A DNA stretch of 64,000 nt from assembly GCF_002754475.1 (NCBI RefSeq), contig NZ_PEFL01000001.1:1612001-1676000 (forward strand). Direction: 5' to 3'. A program made the translations under genes and the position numbers. The stretch is from Comamonas sp. 26. GTDB lineage: Bacteria; Pseudomonadota; Gammaproteobacteria; Burkholderiales; Burkholderiaceae_C. Under the pieces are notes generated by a model. The model had not been told where the DNA came from. It made no database searches and saw only the letters and a program-made list of their open reading frames with translations. Below are positions 1 to 9,450 of this stretch, piece after piece. Position 1 is the stretch's first letter. Every line of letters begins with the position of its first letter.

Positions 1-1665
1 AAAGCCCAGCCCGCCCACAATGGCGACGTAGATGAGCATGTAGCGGCCCGCGCGCTTGACCAGCCGCTGATTGAGCAGCGAAAAATGCTCGGTAAGCTTT
101 TCGAAGTAGCGATTGAACCAGCCGAAAAAACCTTTCTTCTCTTCATGGTGCCCCTGGGGGATGGGCTTGAGCAGCGTGGCGCACAGCGCGGGAGTGAAGG
201 TCAGCGCCAGCAAGCCCGAGAACAAGATGGACACCGCCAGCGACAGCGAAAACTGTCGGTAGATCACGCCCACCGAGCCGCCCATGAAGGCCAGCGGCAG
301 AAACACCGCCACCAGCACCAGCGTGATGCCGACAATGGCACCTGAGACCTGCTGCATGGCCTTCACGGTGGCAGCCAGTGGCGATAGTCCTTCCTCGGCC
401 ATGATGCGCTCGACGTTCTCGACCACGACGATGGCGTCGTCCACCAGAATGCCGATGGCCAGCACCATGCCGAACATGGTCATCATGTTGACCGAGAAGC
501 CCAGCGCATACATCACCGCCAGCGTGCCCGCCAGACACACGGGGACCACGATGGTGGGGATCAAGGTATAGCGCAGGTTCTGCAAGAACAACCACATCAC
601 CAGAAACACCAGCACCACGGCTTCGATCAGCGTCGTGATCACCTTGCTGATGGCCACCTCGACGAAGCGGGAGGTGTCATAGGGCACGGTGTGCTGAATA
701 TCGCTGGGGAAATTTTTCGACAGCTCGTCCAGTCGTTCCTTGACTGCCTTGGCGGTCTTCAGGGCATTGGCACCGGGTGCGAGCTGTACAGCCGCAGCCA
801 CACCTTTGTGGCCATCCTCGCGCGAGGCAAAGCTGTAGTCGAGCTGGCCCACCTCGAGACGAGCCACATCCGCCAGATACACCACCGAGCCATCGGCCTT
901 GGCGTTCAGCACGATCTGTCCGAACTCCTCGGGCGAGCTCAACGTGCCCTTGACCGCGATGGTCGCGCTCAGTTCCTGATCTGAAGAACCCGGTTGACTG
1001 CCGAAGCTGCCTGCCGGTACCTGCGCATTCTGCGCGGCGATGGCCGCGTTCACATCTGCCACCGACAAGCCGTAGCCCAGCAGCTTCTGAGGATCTATCC
1101 AGACCCGCATGGCCACATCGGCACCAAAGAACTGCACCTTGCCAACACCGGGCACTCGGCGAATCTCGTTATTGATATTGCGTACCGCGTAATCCGACAG
1201 CCGGACTTCGTTCTTGCCGCTATCGTCGCCCTTGTAGGTCAACGAGTAGATCAGCAGAAAGCTGGCGCTGGCTTGCTCGACCTGCAGGCCCATCTGCATC
1301 ACGGACGAGGGCAAGCGCGCCTCGGCTTTTTTGATGCGGTTCTGCACTTCCACCTGAGCCAGTGCGGGATCGATGCCCGGCGCGAACGTGGCCGTGATTT
1401 CAGCCAGTCCCGTGGAGCCGCTGGACGAATCGAAATAGAGCAGGCCCTTGGTGCCATTGAGCTCTTCCTCAATGACGCTGGTGACCGACTCCATGACCGT
1501 GGTGGCCGAAGCCCCCGGATAGGTTGCCGAGATGGAAATTTGCGGCGGAGCGACGTTTGGAAACTGCGCCACAGGCAGCATCGGAATCGCCAGCAATCCG
1601 CCGAGCAGGATGAAGATCGCCACGACCCAGGCAAGCTTGGGGCGATCAATGAAGAACCGGGACAT
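1..1665 (-). CDS. RND multidrug efflux inner-membrane transporter (partial, 3' end outside window)
   Basis: The first 555 residues of an AcrB/MexB-type proton-driven pump are visible; the gene continues beyond base 1. It starts with the family's N-terminal segment (MSRFFIDRP, then TM1). Further in it carries the TM4 motif GILVDDAIVVVENVER, whose paired aspartates are the proton-relay residues of AcrB. The protein should sit in the inner membrane and extrude hydrophobic drugs or solvents together with the adaptor encoded 64 bases upstream. An outer-membrane channel gene, if present, would lie left of the window. The ATG at 1665 matches the family start. Substrate range cannot be read from sequence. 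Confidence 0.95.
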   Translation of the reverse strand, partial: MSRFFIDRPKLAWVVAIFILLGGLLAIPMLPVAQFPNVAPPQISISATYPGASATTVMESVTSVIEEELNGTKGLLYFDSSSGSTGLAEITATFAPGIDPALAQVEVQNRIKKAEARLPSSVMQMGLQVEQASASFLLIYSLTYKGDDSGKNEVRLSDYAVRNINNEIRRVPGVGKVQFFGADVAMRVWIDPQKLLGYGLSVADVNAAIAAQNAQVPAGSFGSQPGSSDQELSATIAVKGTLSSPEEFGQIVLNAKADGSVVYLADVARLEVGQLDYSFASREDGHKGVAAAVQLAPGANALKTAKAVKERLDELSKNFPSDIQHTVPYDTSRFVEVAISKVITTLIEAVVLVFLVMWLFLQNLRYTLIPTIVVPVCLAGTLAVMYALGFSVNMMTMFGMVLAIGILVDDAIVVVENVERIMAEEGLSPLAATVKAMQQVSGAIVGITLVLVAVFLPLAFMGGSVGVIYRQFSLSLAVSILFSGLLALTFTPALCATLLKPIPQGHHEEKKGFFGWFNRYFEKLTEHFSLLNQRLVKRAGRYMLIYVAIVGGLGF

Positions 1666-1729
1666 TGTCTATCCTTGTACAGGGCGGGTATTTTGTTCAG
1701 TCAGCATTCGGCATGCAGGGGTTTTCTGC

Positions 1730-2911
1730 TCAATTTTTTGTAGCATCAACTCTGTCTTTTGCGGCGTCTGCCACTTTGTTTGTCTCGGCTCTCACTTGCA
1801 CCTTGGTACCGGGCACAGCCGCAGCCAGACCGCCCACCAGAACACGGGCGTTCGCCTTCAAACCATTGGTGATATGCCATTCAGCGCCATACATGGCCGC
1901 CGTGGTGACGGGCTGGGACTGCACAGTGTTCTGCTCATCTAGGACCAGTACATGTGCTGCTCCATCGCTGCCGCGCTGCACTGCACGCTGCGGAACAAGG
2001 ATGGCGCTGGGCTCCTCTCCCTGACTCACAGTCACACGCACAAACATTCCGGGCAGCAGCAAACCGTCCTTGTTGGGAAACTCGCCGCGCAGCGAAAGCT
2101 GGCCGGTACCGCGATCCACGGTCACATCGGAGAAAAGCATCCGCCCCTGGCGCGCTTCATCCATGCCGTCCGCCACCAGCGTGAGGGGCGTGCTCTGCCT
2201 TGCAGCACCACCATTCAGATGCTGAGCGCGCAAACGTGTGGCCAGCGCTGCGGGCTGGCGAAAGTCTGCATAGATCGGATCCAGCTGCTGGATTACCGCC
2301 ATCGGTGTGGCCTCGCCTTGACCGACCAAGGCACCTTCCGTCACCAGTGCTCGGCCAATACGGCCCGAGATGGGCGCCTTCACCGTGGCGTAGTCCAGGT
2401 TCAGGCGTGCCGTTTCCACATCGGCCTGAGCCGATTGACGCAAGGCCTTGGCGCTATTCAACGTGGCCTTGGCGGTATCGAAATCCTGACGGCTTACCGC
2501 ATCCTGAGTGACCAGCGGCTCATAGCGGCGCACCACGGACTGTGCATCCAGCAACGCTGCTTCGGTCCGCGCCAGCTCGCCCTGCGCACGCGCCAGTGCC
2601 GCACGCAGCGGGGCCGGGTCGATGTTGAACAGCACATCGCCGGCCTTCACGTCTGCCCCTTCCTTGAAGTGGCGGCTCAGCACAATGCCGGGCACTCTGG
2701 CGCGCACTTCCGCCACGCGCACAGGCTCGATACGCCCGGGGAGTTCATTCGTAAGCGTTAGCGACCTGGTCTTGATAGTCACGACATCCACCACCGGCAA
2801 CTCTTGCGATGGCCCCTCAGCGTCGTTCTGAATGCATCCCGCCAACGCCATTGCGGCTACCACTGTGGCGAGGGCTGGCCATCTGCGCATTTCCCGGCTT
2901 CTTGTCTTCAT
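1730..2911 (-). CDS. RND efflux periplasmic adaptor (membrane fusion) lipoprotein, AcrA/MexA family
   Basis: A 393-residue adaptor that links the inner-membrane pump to an outer-membrane channel. The N terminus has a lipoprotein signal (hydrophobic stretch ending LAGC, Cys at about residue 26). A biotinyl-lipoyl-like half with the typical VRARVPGIV segment follows, then an alpha-helical hairpin (about residues 100-170) and beta-barrel domains. The length is normal for AcrA proteins. It is the first gene of a leftward operon with the RND pump. The start at 2911 is followed by a second in-frame ATG seven codons later that would also leave the signal intact. Expression is probably repressed by the divergent TetR-type protein. 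Confidence 0.93.
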   Translation of the reverse strand: MKTRSREMRRWPALATVVAAMALAGCIQNDAEGPSQELPVVDVVTIKTRSLTLTNELPGRIEPVRVAEVRARVPGIVLSRHFKEGADVKAGDVLFNIDPAPLRAALARAQGELARTEAALLDAQSVVRRYEPLVTQDAVSRQDFDTAKATLNSAKALRQSAQADVETARLNLDYATVKAPISGRIGRALVTEGALVGQGEATPMAVIQQLDPIYADFRQPAALATRLRAQHLNGGAARQSTPLTLVADGMDEARQGRMLFSDVTVDRGTGQLSLRGEFPNKDGLLLPGMFVRVTVSQGEEPSAILVPQRAVQRGSDGAAHVLVLDEQNTVQSQPVTTAAMYGAEWHITNGLKANARVLVGGLAAAVPGTKVQVRAETNKVADAAKDRVDATKN

Positions 2912-2962
2912 GGCTTTTGCGCCTTGTCAAATCTAGAAAGACGCGGATGATGCACGAAGATA

Positions 2963-2990
2963 CTTATTGAATCAATTTTGATTCAATAAG
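2963..2990. promoter_or_regulatory. 28-bp perfect palindrome, probable operator of the efflux/TetR divergent promoters
   Basis: Two 13-base arms (CTTATTGAATCAA and its exact complement) flank a 2-base centre. The site lies 52 bases upstream of the adaptor start and 114 bases upstream of the TetR-family start. Related half-sites occur at 3000-3007 (GATTCAAG) and 3058-3066 (TTGAATCAA). Size and placement fit a TetR-family operator; binding by the neighbouring regulator is inferred. Confidence 0.7.
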
Positions 2991-3103
2991 ACCTTTTAAG
3001 ATTCAAGTGATATAGGTGCTACTTAAACTCCGTAGCTGAGAGCAATAGCTTGGCTGCTTGAATCAAAATAGGTTCATAAATATCCGACCCAACCGGAGCC
3101 ACG

Positions 3104-3655
3104 ATGAAAACAACAGTTCCTCACGAAAATTCCGCAATACTTCCCCCGCTGGCATTGGCACTGGTCAATCAGCCACGTGCCACCTTGCAGGAACTGGCCA
3201 CGGCCATCGGCATCAGCAAGGCCACGCTTTACCGGTTCTGCCCCACGCGGGATCTGCTGATCAAGCGCCTGCTCGACCAAAGCCTGCGCACACTTGACGA
3301 TGCGCTGGATGAGGCACTGATCGATGAAGGACCTGTGCTCGAAGCCCTCAGGCGGCTCAATGCCAAACACCTTGAGCACCGCGAATTCACGCTGTTTCTG
3401 ACCTATTACTGGAACGAAGTCGACAAACCAGTAGAGGAGACTGCGGCCTGGGAGCCCAAGGTCGATGCGTTTTTCCTGCGTGGCCAGCAAGAAGGCGTGT
3501 TTCGTATCGATTTCAGTGCGGCAACGCTGACCGAGCTTTGGTTAGGAACGCTGATTGCACTGATTGATGGCGAGCGCAGAGGGCGCATACCACGGGCCGC
3601 ATTGGCTCAGTTGGCAGAACAAGCTCTTTTGCATGGAGTCATTCGCAAGGATTGA
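3104..3655 (+). CDS. TetR/AcrR-family transcriptional regulator
   Basis: A 183-residue protein with an N-terminal TetR-type helix-turn-helix at about residues 24-55 (TLQELATAIGISKATLYRF). A variable helical ligand domain follows. It is slightly shorter than the 190-220 usual for the family. The ATG at 3104 is preceded by GGAG at 3095-3098. It is transcribed divergently from the efflux operon, with a perfect palindrome in between. The likely role is an autoregulated repressor that releases the pump genes when it binds a drug-like ligand. The inducer is unknown. Confidence 0.88.
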   Translation: MKTTVPHENSAILPPLALALVNQPRATLQELATAIGISKATLYRFCPTRDLLIKRLLDQSLRTLDDALDEALIDEGPVLEALRRLNAKHLEHREFTLFLTYYWNEVDKPVEETAAWEPKVDAFFLRGQQEGVFRIDFSAATLTELWLGTLIALIDGERRGRIPRAALAQLAEQALLHGVIRKD

Positions 3656-4071
3656 GTCGCTCCGGTTTGTGCAACGCCTGCGTAATGAACCTCTGTGCGC
3701 AGCAAGGGCTGTTACTAACGCCACTTATTCACGAAGCGCGCGCAGATGAGCGCCGCAGCCACTTTCATAGCGCTTTGTGAATGTCCACGTGCCTTTCAAA
3801 GCGGATTCGCAGTTTGCCAAAGCAGGGAAGCATCAGCACGTTTTCTCCACCACCCAGCGAGCTTGCCAAGTCGTTCGCTGCTTTCGATGTCCTGCTGTCG
3901 CAGGAGCGAGCGGCCGCGTTTTTCATCGTGGATCAGCGCTTGTATCCATGGATGCTCCCTGTAGATGCAACAACGCCCTTTGATTGTTGATGTGCTGAGG
4001 TAAGGTAAATTTCGAATGAAATCAGCCTCAAGCCCAATCGTTAAAAGAGCTCATAGCTACCAAATCAGAAG
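3656..4071. other. 416-base region without a recognisable gene
   Basis: Short overlapping frames exist on the plus strand between about 3746 and 3990. None has a convincing start, ribosome binding site or recognisable protein family. The stretch separates the TetR-family gene from the leftward DUF192 gene and could contain a decayed gene, but nothing identifies one. Confidence 0.5.
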
Positions 4072-4596
4072 TTACTGGCGATTGAACGGCGCGCCGCCGA
4101 GCTTGGCACCAGCTTGTATGCCGCGCTTGGCAAACCAGCCCTTATTCATTTCCAGCACATAGCGCACGGGCTTGGCCGAGCAGTGGGAGTCGTCGCTCAT
4201 GGGCTTCATGTCGGCCAGGTTGACGATGGTGCCGTCGTCGGCCACAAAGGCGGCGGTGAGTGGCAGCAGGGTGTTGCGCATCCAGAAGCATTGCACGCCG
4301 GGCACGTCGAAGATGAAGAGCATGCCTTCTTGCTGGGGCATCTCTTTGCGGAACATGAGCCCGATCTCACGCTGCTGGGGCGTCTGGGCGAGTTGTGTGT
4401 CGATACGGTACATGCCGGCGGTCAGGTCCACGCGGCGCAGGTTCATTTGTGGCTGGCCTTCATCGCGGGCCATGGCGGGCGTCATGCTGCTCACACTGGC
4501 AAGGGCGATCAGGGCAGTCGATGCCAGAGCGAGCCAGCGGGCGCGGGAGCTTTTTTGAGTGCGTTGGGGAGAGGTCTTGTCGAGAGAGTTCTTCAT
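4072..4596 (-). CDS. DUF192 family exported protein
   Basis: A 174-residue protein with a twin-basic N terminus and a hydrophobic signal segment (about residues 21-43, ending near PAMA). A DUF192 domain fills the rest. Family features visible are REIGLMFR, an MLFIFD strand, CFWMRNT and the central VNLADMKP segment. DUF192 proteins are small beta-rich extracytoplasmic proteins without an established function. It stands alone, divergent from the isocitrate dehydrogenase gene. The signal sequence predicts export. Confidence 0.85.
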   Translation of the reverse strand: MKNSLDKTSPQRTQKSSRARWLALASTALIALASVSSMTPAMARDEGQPQMNLRRVDLTAGMYRIDTQLAQTPQQREIGLMFRKEMPQQEGMLFIFDVPGVQCFWMRNTLLPLTAAFVADDGTIVNLADMKPMSDDSHCSAKPVRYVLEMNKGWFAKRGIQAGAKLGGAPFNRQ

Positions 4597-4947
4597 AAGC
4601 CTTGCATGCCAGACAGGAGATCGAAAACCAGAAGCAGAAACATGTTCTCACGCGCCATGCACGGAAAGCCTGTATCGCTTTCTATTTTGCAGGCGTTGTG
4701 GTCGCAGGCTGCTGCGCTCAAGCGGTTTTGAGCAATTTTTTGCAGCGCTGCGGTGACCGGTTTTTATACGGTTATTCTTAAGATTGACTGAGTAGGGCGG
4801 GTAAGTGATGCCTGCTCTTTGCACTCAAAACGTGATTCCTGCACCAATCTGGGTGGAGGCTGGCGCAGAGATGCCAAAATCGAGGTCAAGACAAGCACCA
4901 GCAAGGTGCGCCGCCGCACAGTATTCAAGATCAGGAGATTTCACAGC
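4597..4947. other. Intergenic region between divergent DUF192 gene and icd
   Basis: This 351-base stretch must hold the promoters of both flanking genes. A TTGACT hexamer is visible at 4784-4789 but has no good -10 partner, so no promoter is called. An open frame runs from 4819 into the isocitrate dehydrogenase gene, but the family start and a ribosome binding site place the true start at 4948. Confidence 0.5.
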
Positions 4948-6210
4948 ATGAGCCAGACCCAGCACATTCAGCTTCCGCCCCAAGGCGAGAAGATCACCGT
5001 CAATGCGGACAAGACGTTGAACGTTCCTGACCAGCCCATCGTTCCTTTTATTGAGGGTGATGGCGTCGGTGTCGATGTGACGCCGGTGATGCGCAAGGTG
5101 GTCGATGCTGCAGTGGCCAAGGTCTATGGCAGCCAGCGCAAGATTGCGTGGATGGAAGTGTTTGCGGGCGAGAAGGCCGTGCGCACCTATGGCCCCGATG
5201 TGTGGCTGCCCGAAGAGACGGTCGCTGCCGTGCGCGACTACGCCGTGTCCATCAAAGGCCCGCTGACTACGCCTGTGGGCGGCGGCATTCGTTCGCTGAA
5301 CGTGGCGCTGCGCCAGGAGCTTGACCTTTATGTCTGTCTGCGCCCCGTGCAGTATTTCAAGGGCGTGCCTTCACCGCTGAAGGAGCCTGAGAAGACGAAT
5401 ATGGTGATCTTCCGCGAGAACTCGGAAGACATTTACGCGGGCATCGAGTATGCGGCTGGCAGCGAGAAGGTAAAAAAGCTCATCGACTTTCTGGCTAAGG
5501 AGCTGGGCTCCAGCAAGATTCGCTTTCCCGAGACTTCGGGCATTGGCATCAAGCCCGTGTCACGCGAGGGCACGGAGCGACTGGTGCGCAAGGCGATTCA
5601 GTACGCCATTGACCACGACAAACCCAGCGTGACCTTGGTGCACAAGGGCAACATCATGAAGTTCACGGAAGGCGCTTTCCGTGACTGGGGCTACGCGCTG
5701 GCGCAGCGCGAGTTCGGTGCCGAGCTGATGGATGGCGGCCCCATGTGCCGTATCAAGAATCCGAAGACGGGCAAAGACATCATCATCAAGGATTCGATCA
5801 CCGACGCCTTCTTGCAGCAGATTCTGATGCGCCCGGCCGAGTACTCGGTGGTGGCTACGCTCAACCTGAACGGCGATTACATCTCCGACGCGCTGGCCGC
5901 GCAGGTGGGCGGTATCGGCATTGCGCCTGGCGCCAATATGTCGGAGACGATTGCCTGCTTTGAAGCCACGCACGGCACGGCACCGCGCTATGCGGGCAAG
6001 GACTATGTGAACCCCGGCTCCATGATTTTGTGCGCCGAGATGATGCTGCGCCACATGGGTTGGCGCGAGGCGGCAGATCTGATTGTGCAAGCGCTGGAAA
6101 AAGCGATTCTGAGCAAGCATGTGACCTATGACTTCGCCCGCCTGATGGATGGCGCGACGCAGGTGTCGTGCTCGAAGTTTGGTGATGTGGTCATTTCCAT
6201 GATGGACTAG
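4948..6210 (+). CDS. icd: Isocitrate dehydrogenase (NADP+)
   Basis: A 420-residue enzyme that converts isocitrate to 2-oxoglutarate and CO2 with NADP+ in the citric acid cycle. Clear family segments include [13 protein letters not shown] near the N terminus. The substrate loop [23 protein letters not shown] contains the serine that AceK phosphorylates in enterobacteria. The metal and nucleotide region includes [10 protein letters not shown]. Length equals the usual dimeric bacterial enzyme (about 416-420). The start was placed at the ATG at 4948 because AGGAG lies at 4933-4937 and the protein begins [10 protein letters not shown], as in relatives. It is monocistronic, with a strong terminator downstream. 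Confidence 0.97.
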   Translation: MSQTQHIQLPPQGEKITVNADKTLNVPDQPIVPFIEGDGVGVDVTPVMRKVVDAAVAKVYGSQRKIAWMEVFAGEKAVRTYGPDVWLPEETVAAVRDYAVSIKGPLTTPVGGGIRSLNVALRQELDLYVCLRPVQYFKGVPSPLKEPEKTNMVIFRENSEDIYAGIEYAAGSEKVKKLIDFLAKELGSSKIRFPETSGIGIKPVSREGTERLVRKAIQYAIDHDKPSVTLVHKGNIMKFTEGAFRDWGYALAQREFGAELMDGGPMCRIKNPKTGKDIIIKDSITDAFLQQILMRPAEYSVVATLNLNGDYISDALAAQVGGIGIAPGANMSETIACFEATHGTAPRYAGKDYVNPGSMILCAEMMLRHMGWREAADLIVQALEKAILSKHVTYDFARLMDGATQVSCSKFGDVVISMMD

Positions 6211-6213
6211 CCA

Positions 6214-6300
6214 AGTTACCCCCTGAGGGGTTGCGCGCCTTCCCCCAAGGGGGACGACGCCATCGCCGCGAGGCGGCTCTTGCTTGGCGTCTCTGACTTG
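6214..6300. repeat. Comamonadaceae-type stop-codon-proximal intergenic element, copy 1
   Basis: Four bases after the icd stop codon lies AGTTACCCCCTGAGGGG, then GCGCGCCTTCCCCC and a GGGGGACGACGCC segment. A related copy in the opposite orientation begins at the mmsA stop codon (about 21922 down to 21864). I recall this sequence type from many Comamonadaceae intergenic regions; its function is not known to me. Confidence 0.6.
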
Positions 6301-6330
6301 GTGCGTGCCGGTTTTTAGCGGTGTGTATCA

Positions 6331-6359
6331 AAAAAACAGCCCCGACGGGGCTGTTTTTG
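6331..6359. terminator. Bidirectional rho-independent terminator (icd / DsbA-like gene)
   Basis: An 8-base GC-rich stem (ACAGCCCC / GGGGCTGT) with a 3-base loop is flanked by A6 on the left and T5 on the right. The stem can extend through the A/T tracts. The flanking tracts suit termination in both directions between the convergent genes. Confidence 0.88.
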
Positions 6360-6373
6360 TTGCGAGCTGACGA

Positions 6374-7132
6374 TCAGCGCTGGGGTAGCTCGCAGCCGTC
6401 AGGGCCGCAGCTGGGGTCTGCATCACCGGCTTGCTGTGGGTTGAGGGCGGCGATTTGCTCTACCCATTCGGCCAGTTGCTGCTTCCAGCCAGCGACATCG
6501 CCCAGCCACTCGCCCAGTTCAAGGCGCTGCACGGCGCGCTGACCAGGTTGTTCGGGGTGATCAAACTCCAGCGCCAGAGTGGGGAAGCCCTGACCCTGAA
6601 CCATGCCCAGCCACTGGCGGCTGTCGGCAATGTGTTCATGGGTGGCTGCGCCGCTTTGCTCGGCGTAGGCGGGGTCATAGGCAGCGCTTTCCAGGCCGAT
6701 GCTGGCGGCCAGCTCGCGCAGTACGGCGGGGTCGCTGATGCGGCGGCCGTCCACGTAATGGGCTTTTTGCTGGGCAGACAACATTTCCAGGCCTTTACCG
6801 GCGAGCGCTTCAGCAGCGAGCAGGGCGGTGGTGGGGGGCTCGGAGTCGAGTGGCGCGCCGATGTCGTTCAGCAGGCCGTTGAAGTAGGCATCGCCAAAGG
6901 GCTGGCCGGTCATTTCGGCAATGCGCTGGTCGCTAGCCATGACTTTTTCGCGCCAGTCGGCGGTGATGGTGCGGGTGTGGTCGCCCGTCAGCATGCCGCC
7001 TGCGTGCCATTGAACCTGAATGCCAGGCACTTCGCGTGCGGCTTTGACCAGCGGTGCGGCGGCGTAGCACCAGCCGCACAGTGGATCAAAAATGTAATGC
7101 AACACCAAGGCGGCAGGGGTGGATGTAGTCAT
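6374..7132 (-). CDS. DsbA-family thiol oxidoreductase-like protein (cytoplasmic)
   Basis: A 252-residue thioredoxin-fold protein with a CGWC active site at residues 19-22 (in DPLCGWCYA). An inserted helical domain follows, then a cis-Pro loop candidate (GFPTLALEF). The C-terminal tail has a CGPDGC pair. No signal peptide is present, so a cytosolic FrnE/DsbA-like role is likely rather than periplasmic disulfide formation. The ATG at 7132 (MTTSTPAAL) is preferred over an upstream TTG at 7159. The gene is convergent with icd. The substrate is unknown. Confidence 0.8.
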   Translation of the reverse strand: MTTSTPAALVLHYIFDPLCGWCYAAAPLVKAAREVPGIQVQWHAGGMLTGDHTRTITADWREKVMASDQRIAEMTGQPFGDAYFNGLLNDIGAPLDSEPPTTALLAAEALAGKGLEMLSAQQKAHYVDGRRISDPAVLRELAASIGLESAAYDPAYAEQSGAATHEHIADSRQWLGMVQGQGFPTLALEFDHPEQPGQRAVQRLELGEWLGDVAGWKQQLAEWVEQIAALNPQQAGDADPSCGPDGCELPQR

Positions 7133-7276
7133 GGGCGGGATAGCCTTAAAGGCCTGCAAAAGTACGAACAGTCTTCAATGTAAAGGCTGTGTCAAAGGCG
7201 TTGCTGTCATCTGCATGATGACCCTGGCGGTGATCTTGGCAAAATGGGCGCATCGTCACTTGCCTGATTTTTACCT

Positions 7277-7828
7277 ATGCGCATGAATGTCACGCCACCA
7301 CCGCGTTCGCCCCAAAAAAACGAGCCCACGCCGCAGTCCGTTGCCCGGCGCAGCACTTTTCTGTTTTTGCTGTTCTGGCTGGTGGTGATGGGGGGCATGT
7401 ATCTGGCCATGCAGCATTTTGTGAAGCCCGCGCAGGCCAAAGTCATGGCCGATGGGGCGGTGCGCATTGAGCGCGGTATGGATGGTCACTTTCGTGTCAA
7501 AGGCTATGTGAACGATCAGCCCGTGACCTTTCTGGTCGATACCGGCGCATCTTCTGTCAGCGTGACCGATGTGCTGGCGGACCGTGCAGGGCTGGAGGGC
7601 GGCGAGAAGGTGCGCTTTCGCACCGCCAACGGCGAGCGCGACGGCCGCATTGTGGTGGCGGACGAGGTACGCATTGCCAGTCTGCGCGTGCGCGATGTGC
7701 GCGTGGGAACGGGCTACACCGGTGAAGATAGCGACGACGCGCTGCTGGGCCAGAACTTTCTGCGCTTTTTTGATGTGCAGATGAGCGGCGATGAAATGCT
7801 GCTGCGCCCGCGCAAGTCGGCTCGCTAA
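7277..7828 (+). CDS. Membrane-anchored retropepsin-like aspartic protease (clan AA, TIGR02281 type)
   Basis: A 183-residue protein with one N-terminal transmembrane segment (about residues 27-47) and a soluble retropepsin-like domain. The catalytic motif FLVDTGAS has its Asp at residue 88. The later LLGQNFLRFFDVQ segment is typical of single-lobe proteases that work as dimers. The domain is predicted to face the periplasm. Its natural substrates are unknown. A second ATG two codons later could also serve as the start. Confidence 0.85.
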   Translation: MRMNVTPPPRSPQKNEPTPQSVARRSTFLFLLFWLVVMGGMYLAMQHFVKPAQAKVMADGAVRIERGMDGHFRVKGYVNDQPVTFLVDTGASSVSVTDVLADRAGLEGGEKVRFRTANGERDGRIVVADEVRIASLRVRDVRVGTGYTGEDSDDALLGQNFLRFFDVQMSGDEMLLRPRKSAR

Positions 7829-8097
7829 CTGGGGTGCAGAGTGGGGCGCAGAGCCATTGACACAGCGCGCTGTTCACGTTTGTACGGTGGCAGGCCGTTT
7901 TTGCCTGTAAGCCATGTCTGACTGGATTAAAGTAGGCCGCTTTGCCAACCGGCAAACAGAACAGGCGCGTTACGCCGCAGACTTACACGGTTCGCGGTGG
8001 CTGGTGTGCCCTCCATGCTCATGAGTGAAAGACATGTTCCGGGACTGTTGCCATTTAATGGACTGCGCGCCAGATGGCGTGCGGCGGACGACACTCA

Positions 8098-9450
8098 ATG
8101 GACTGGTTAACCCAACTCTTCAAGACCCTCAACGACGTTGTCTGGGGCGTTCCCATGATCGTGCTGATTCTCGGCACGGGCTTTTATCTTCAGATTCGAC
8201 TGGGCTTCATGCCGCTGCGCAATATCGTGCGTGGCTTTCGCATGATCTGGCGTAGCCGCCGCCCCGGCGACAAGGCTGATGGCGACATCACACCTTATGC
8301 CGCGCTGATGACGGCGCTGTCTGCCACGGTGGGCACGGGCAATATTGCCGGCGTGGCCACAGCGATTGCCGTGGGCGGCCCCGGTGCCTTGTTCTGGATG
8401 TGGATGACCGCACTGCTTGGCATGGCCACCAAGTACGGTGAAGTGGTGCTGGCAGTGAGGTACCGCGAGAAAAACGACCACGGCCAGTGGGTTGGCGGCC
8501 CCATGTACGCCATCAAGAATGGTCTGGGCCGCAAGTGGAAGTGGCTGGGCACGCTGTTTGCCTTGTTCGGCGGCCTAGCTGGTTTTGGCATTGGCTCCAT
8601 GGTGCAGTCCAACGGCATTGCATCGGCCATGCATACCGCTTTTGGTCTGGAAAACTGGGTGACCGGCGTGGCGCTGGCTGTGATGACCGGCGCTGTGGTG
8701 TTGGGCGGTATCACCCGCATTGGGGCGGTGGCTGAAAAGCTGGTTCCGGCCATGTGCGTTGCCTATGTCGTTTGCGTGCTGTATGTGCTGGGCGTGTATG
8801 TGGACCGCATTCCTGCGGCCTTTGCGCTGATCTTTGAGCAGGCCTTCAACCCCACGGCGGCGACAGGTGGCTTTTTGGGGTCGACCGTGCTGATGGCGAT
8901 CCGCATGGGTGTGGCGCGCGGTATTTTCTCGAATGAAGCGGGCTTGGGCACCGCCGGTATTGCACAGGCCGCTGGTGCCACGCGCGACCCGGTGTTCTCG
9001 GGCCTGGTCGGCATGATGGGCACGTTCATCGACACTATCATCGTCTGCACCATGACCGGTCTGGCCATTGTGGTCAGTGGTGTCTGGCACTCGGGTGCCA
9101 CGGGTGCGGTGCTGTCTACTCAGAGCTTTGAGGCCGCCATGCCGGGTATTGGCAAATATGTGCTGGCCATTTGCCTGTCTGTGTTTGCCTTCACCACCAT
9201 TCTGGGCTGGGCCTATTACGGTGAAAAGTGCTGGACTTATCTGGTTGGCACTGTCTGCGAAAAGCCTTTCCGCATCTTCTGGACCATCAGCGCCTTTGTG
9301 GGTGCCGTGGCGACGCTGGACTTTGCATGGCTGGTGGCTGATACGCTGAATGCGCTGATGGCGATTCCGAATCTGATCTCTTTGCTGCTGCTCTCGCCTG
9401 TGATTGTTCAGCTCACCAGCGAATACTTTGCGCGCAAAGAAAATCAATAA
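8098..9450 (+). CDS. AGCS-family sodium:alanine/glycine symporter
   Basis: A 450-residue polytopic transporter of the alanine/glycine:cation symporter family. Family signatures include ALSATVGTGNIAGVATAI near residue 80, the GGPMYAI loop, and FSNEAGLGTAGIAQAA in the second half. It imports a small neutral amino acid with Na+ across the inner membrane. The ATG at 8098 was chosen because the protein then begins MDWLTQLFKT as in relatives; an ATG at 8074 is also in frame. It appears monocistronic. Confidence 0.93.
   Translation: MDWLTQLFKTLNDVVWGVPMIVLILGTGFYLQIRLGFMPLRNIVRGFRMIWRSRRPGDKADGDITPYAALMTALSATVGTGNIAGVATAIAVGGPGALFWMWMTALLGMATKYGEVVLAVRYREKNDHGQWVGGPMYAIKNGLGRKWKWLGTLFALFGGLAGFGIGSMVQSNGIASAMHTAFGLENWVTGVALAVMTGAVVLGGITRIGAVAEKLVPAMCVAYVVCVLYVLGVYVDRIPAAFALIFEQAFNPTAATGGFLGSTVLMAIRMGVARGIFSNEAGLGTAGIAQAAGATRDPVFSGLVGMMGTFIDTIIVCTMTGLAIVVSGVWHSGATGAVLSTQSFEAAMPGIGKYVLAICLSVFAFTTILGWAYYGEKCWTYLVGTVCEKPFRIFWTISAFVGAVATLDFAWLVADTLNALMAIPNLISLLLLSPVIVQLTSEYFARKENQ

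Noticed and set aside
3746..3990. Three overlapping 68-72 codon frames downstream of the TetR-type gene
   Set aside because: They compete with one another, none has a ribosome site or recognised domain; recorded only as an unexplained stretch.
4784..4810. TTGACT upstream of icd considered as a promoter
   Set aside because: No acceptable -10 hexamer at 16-18 bases; not called.
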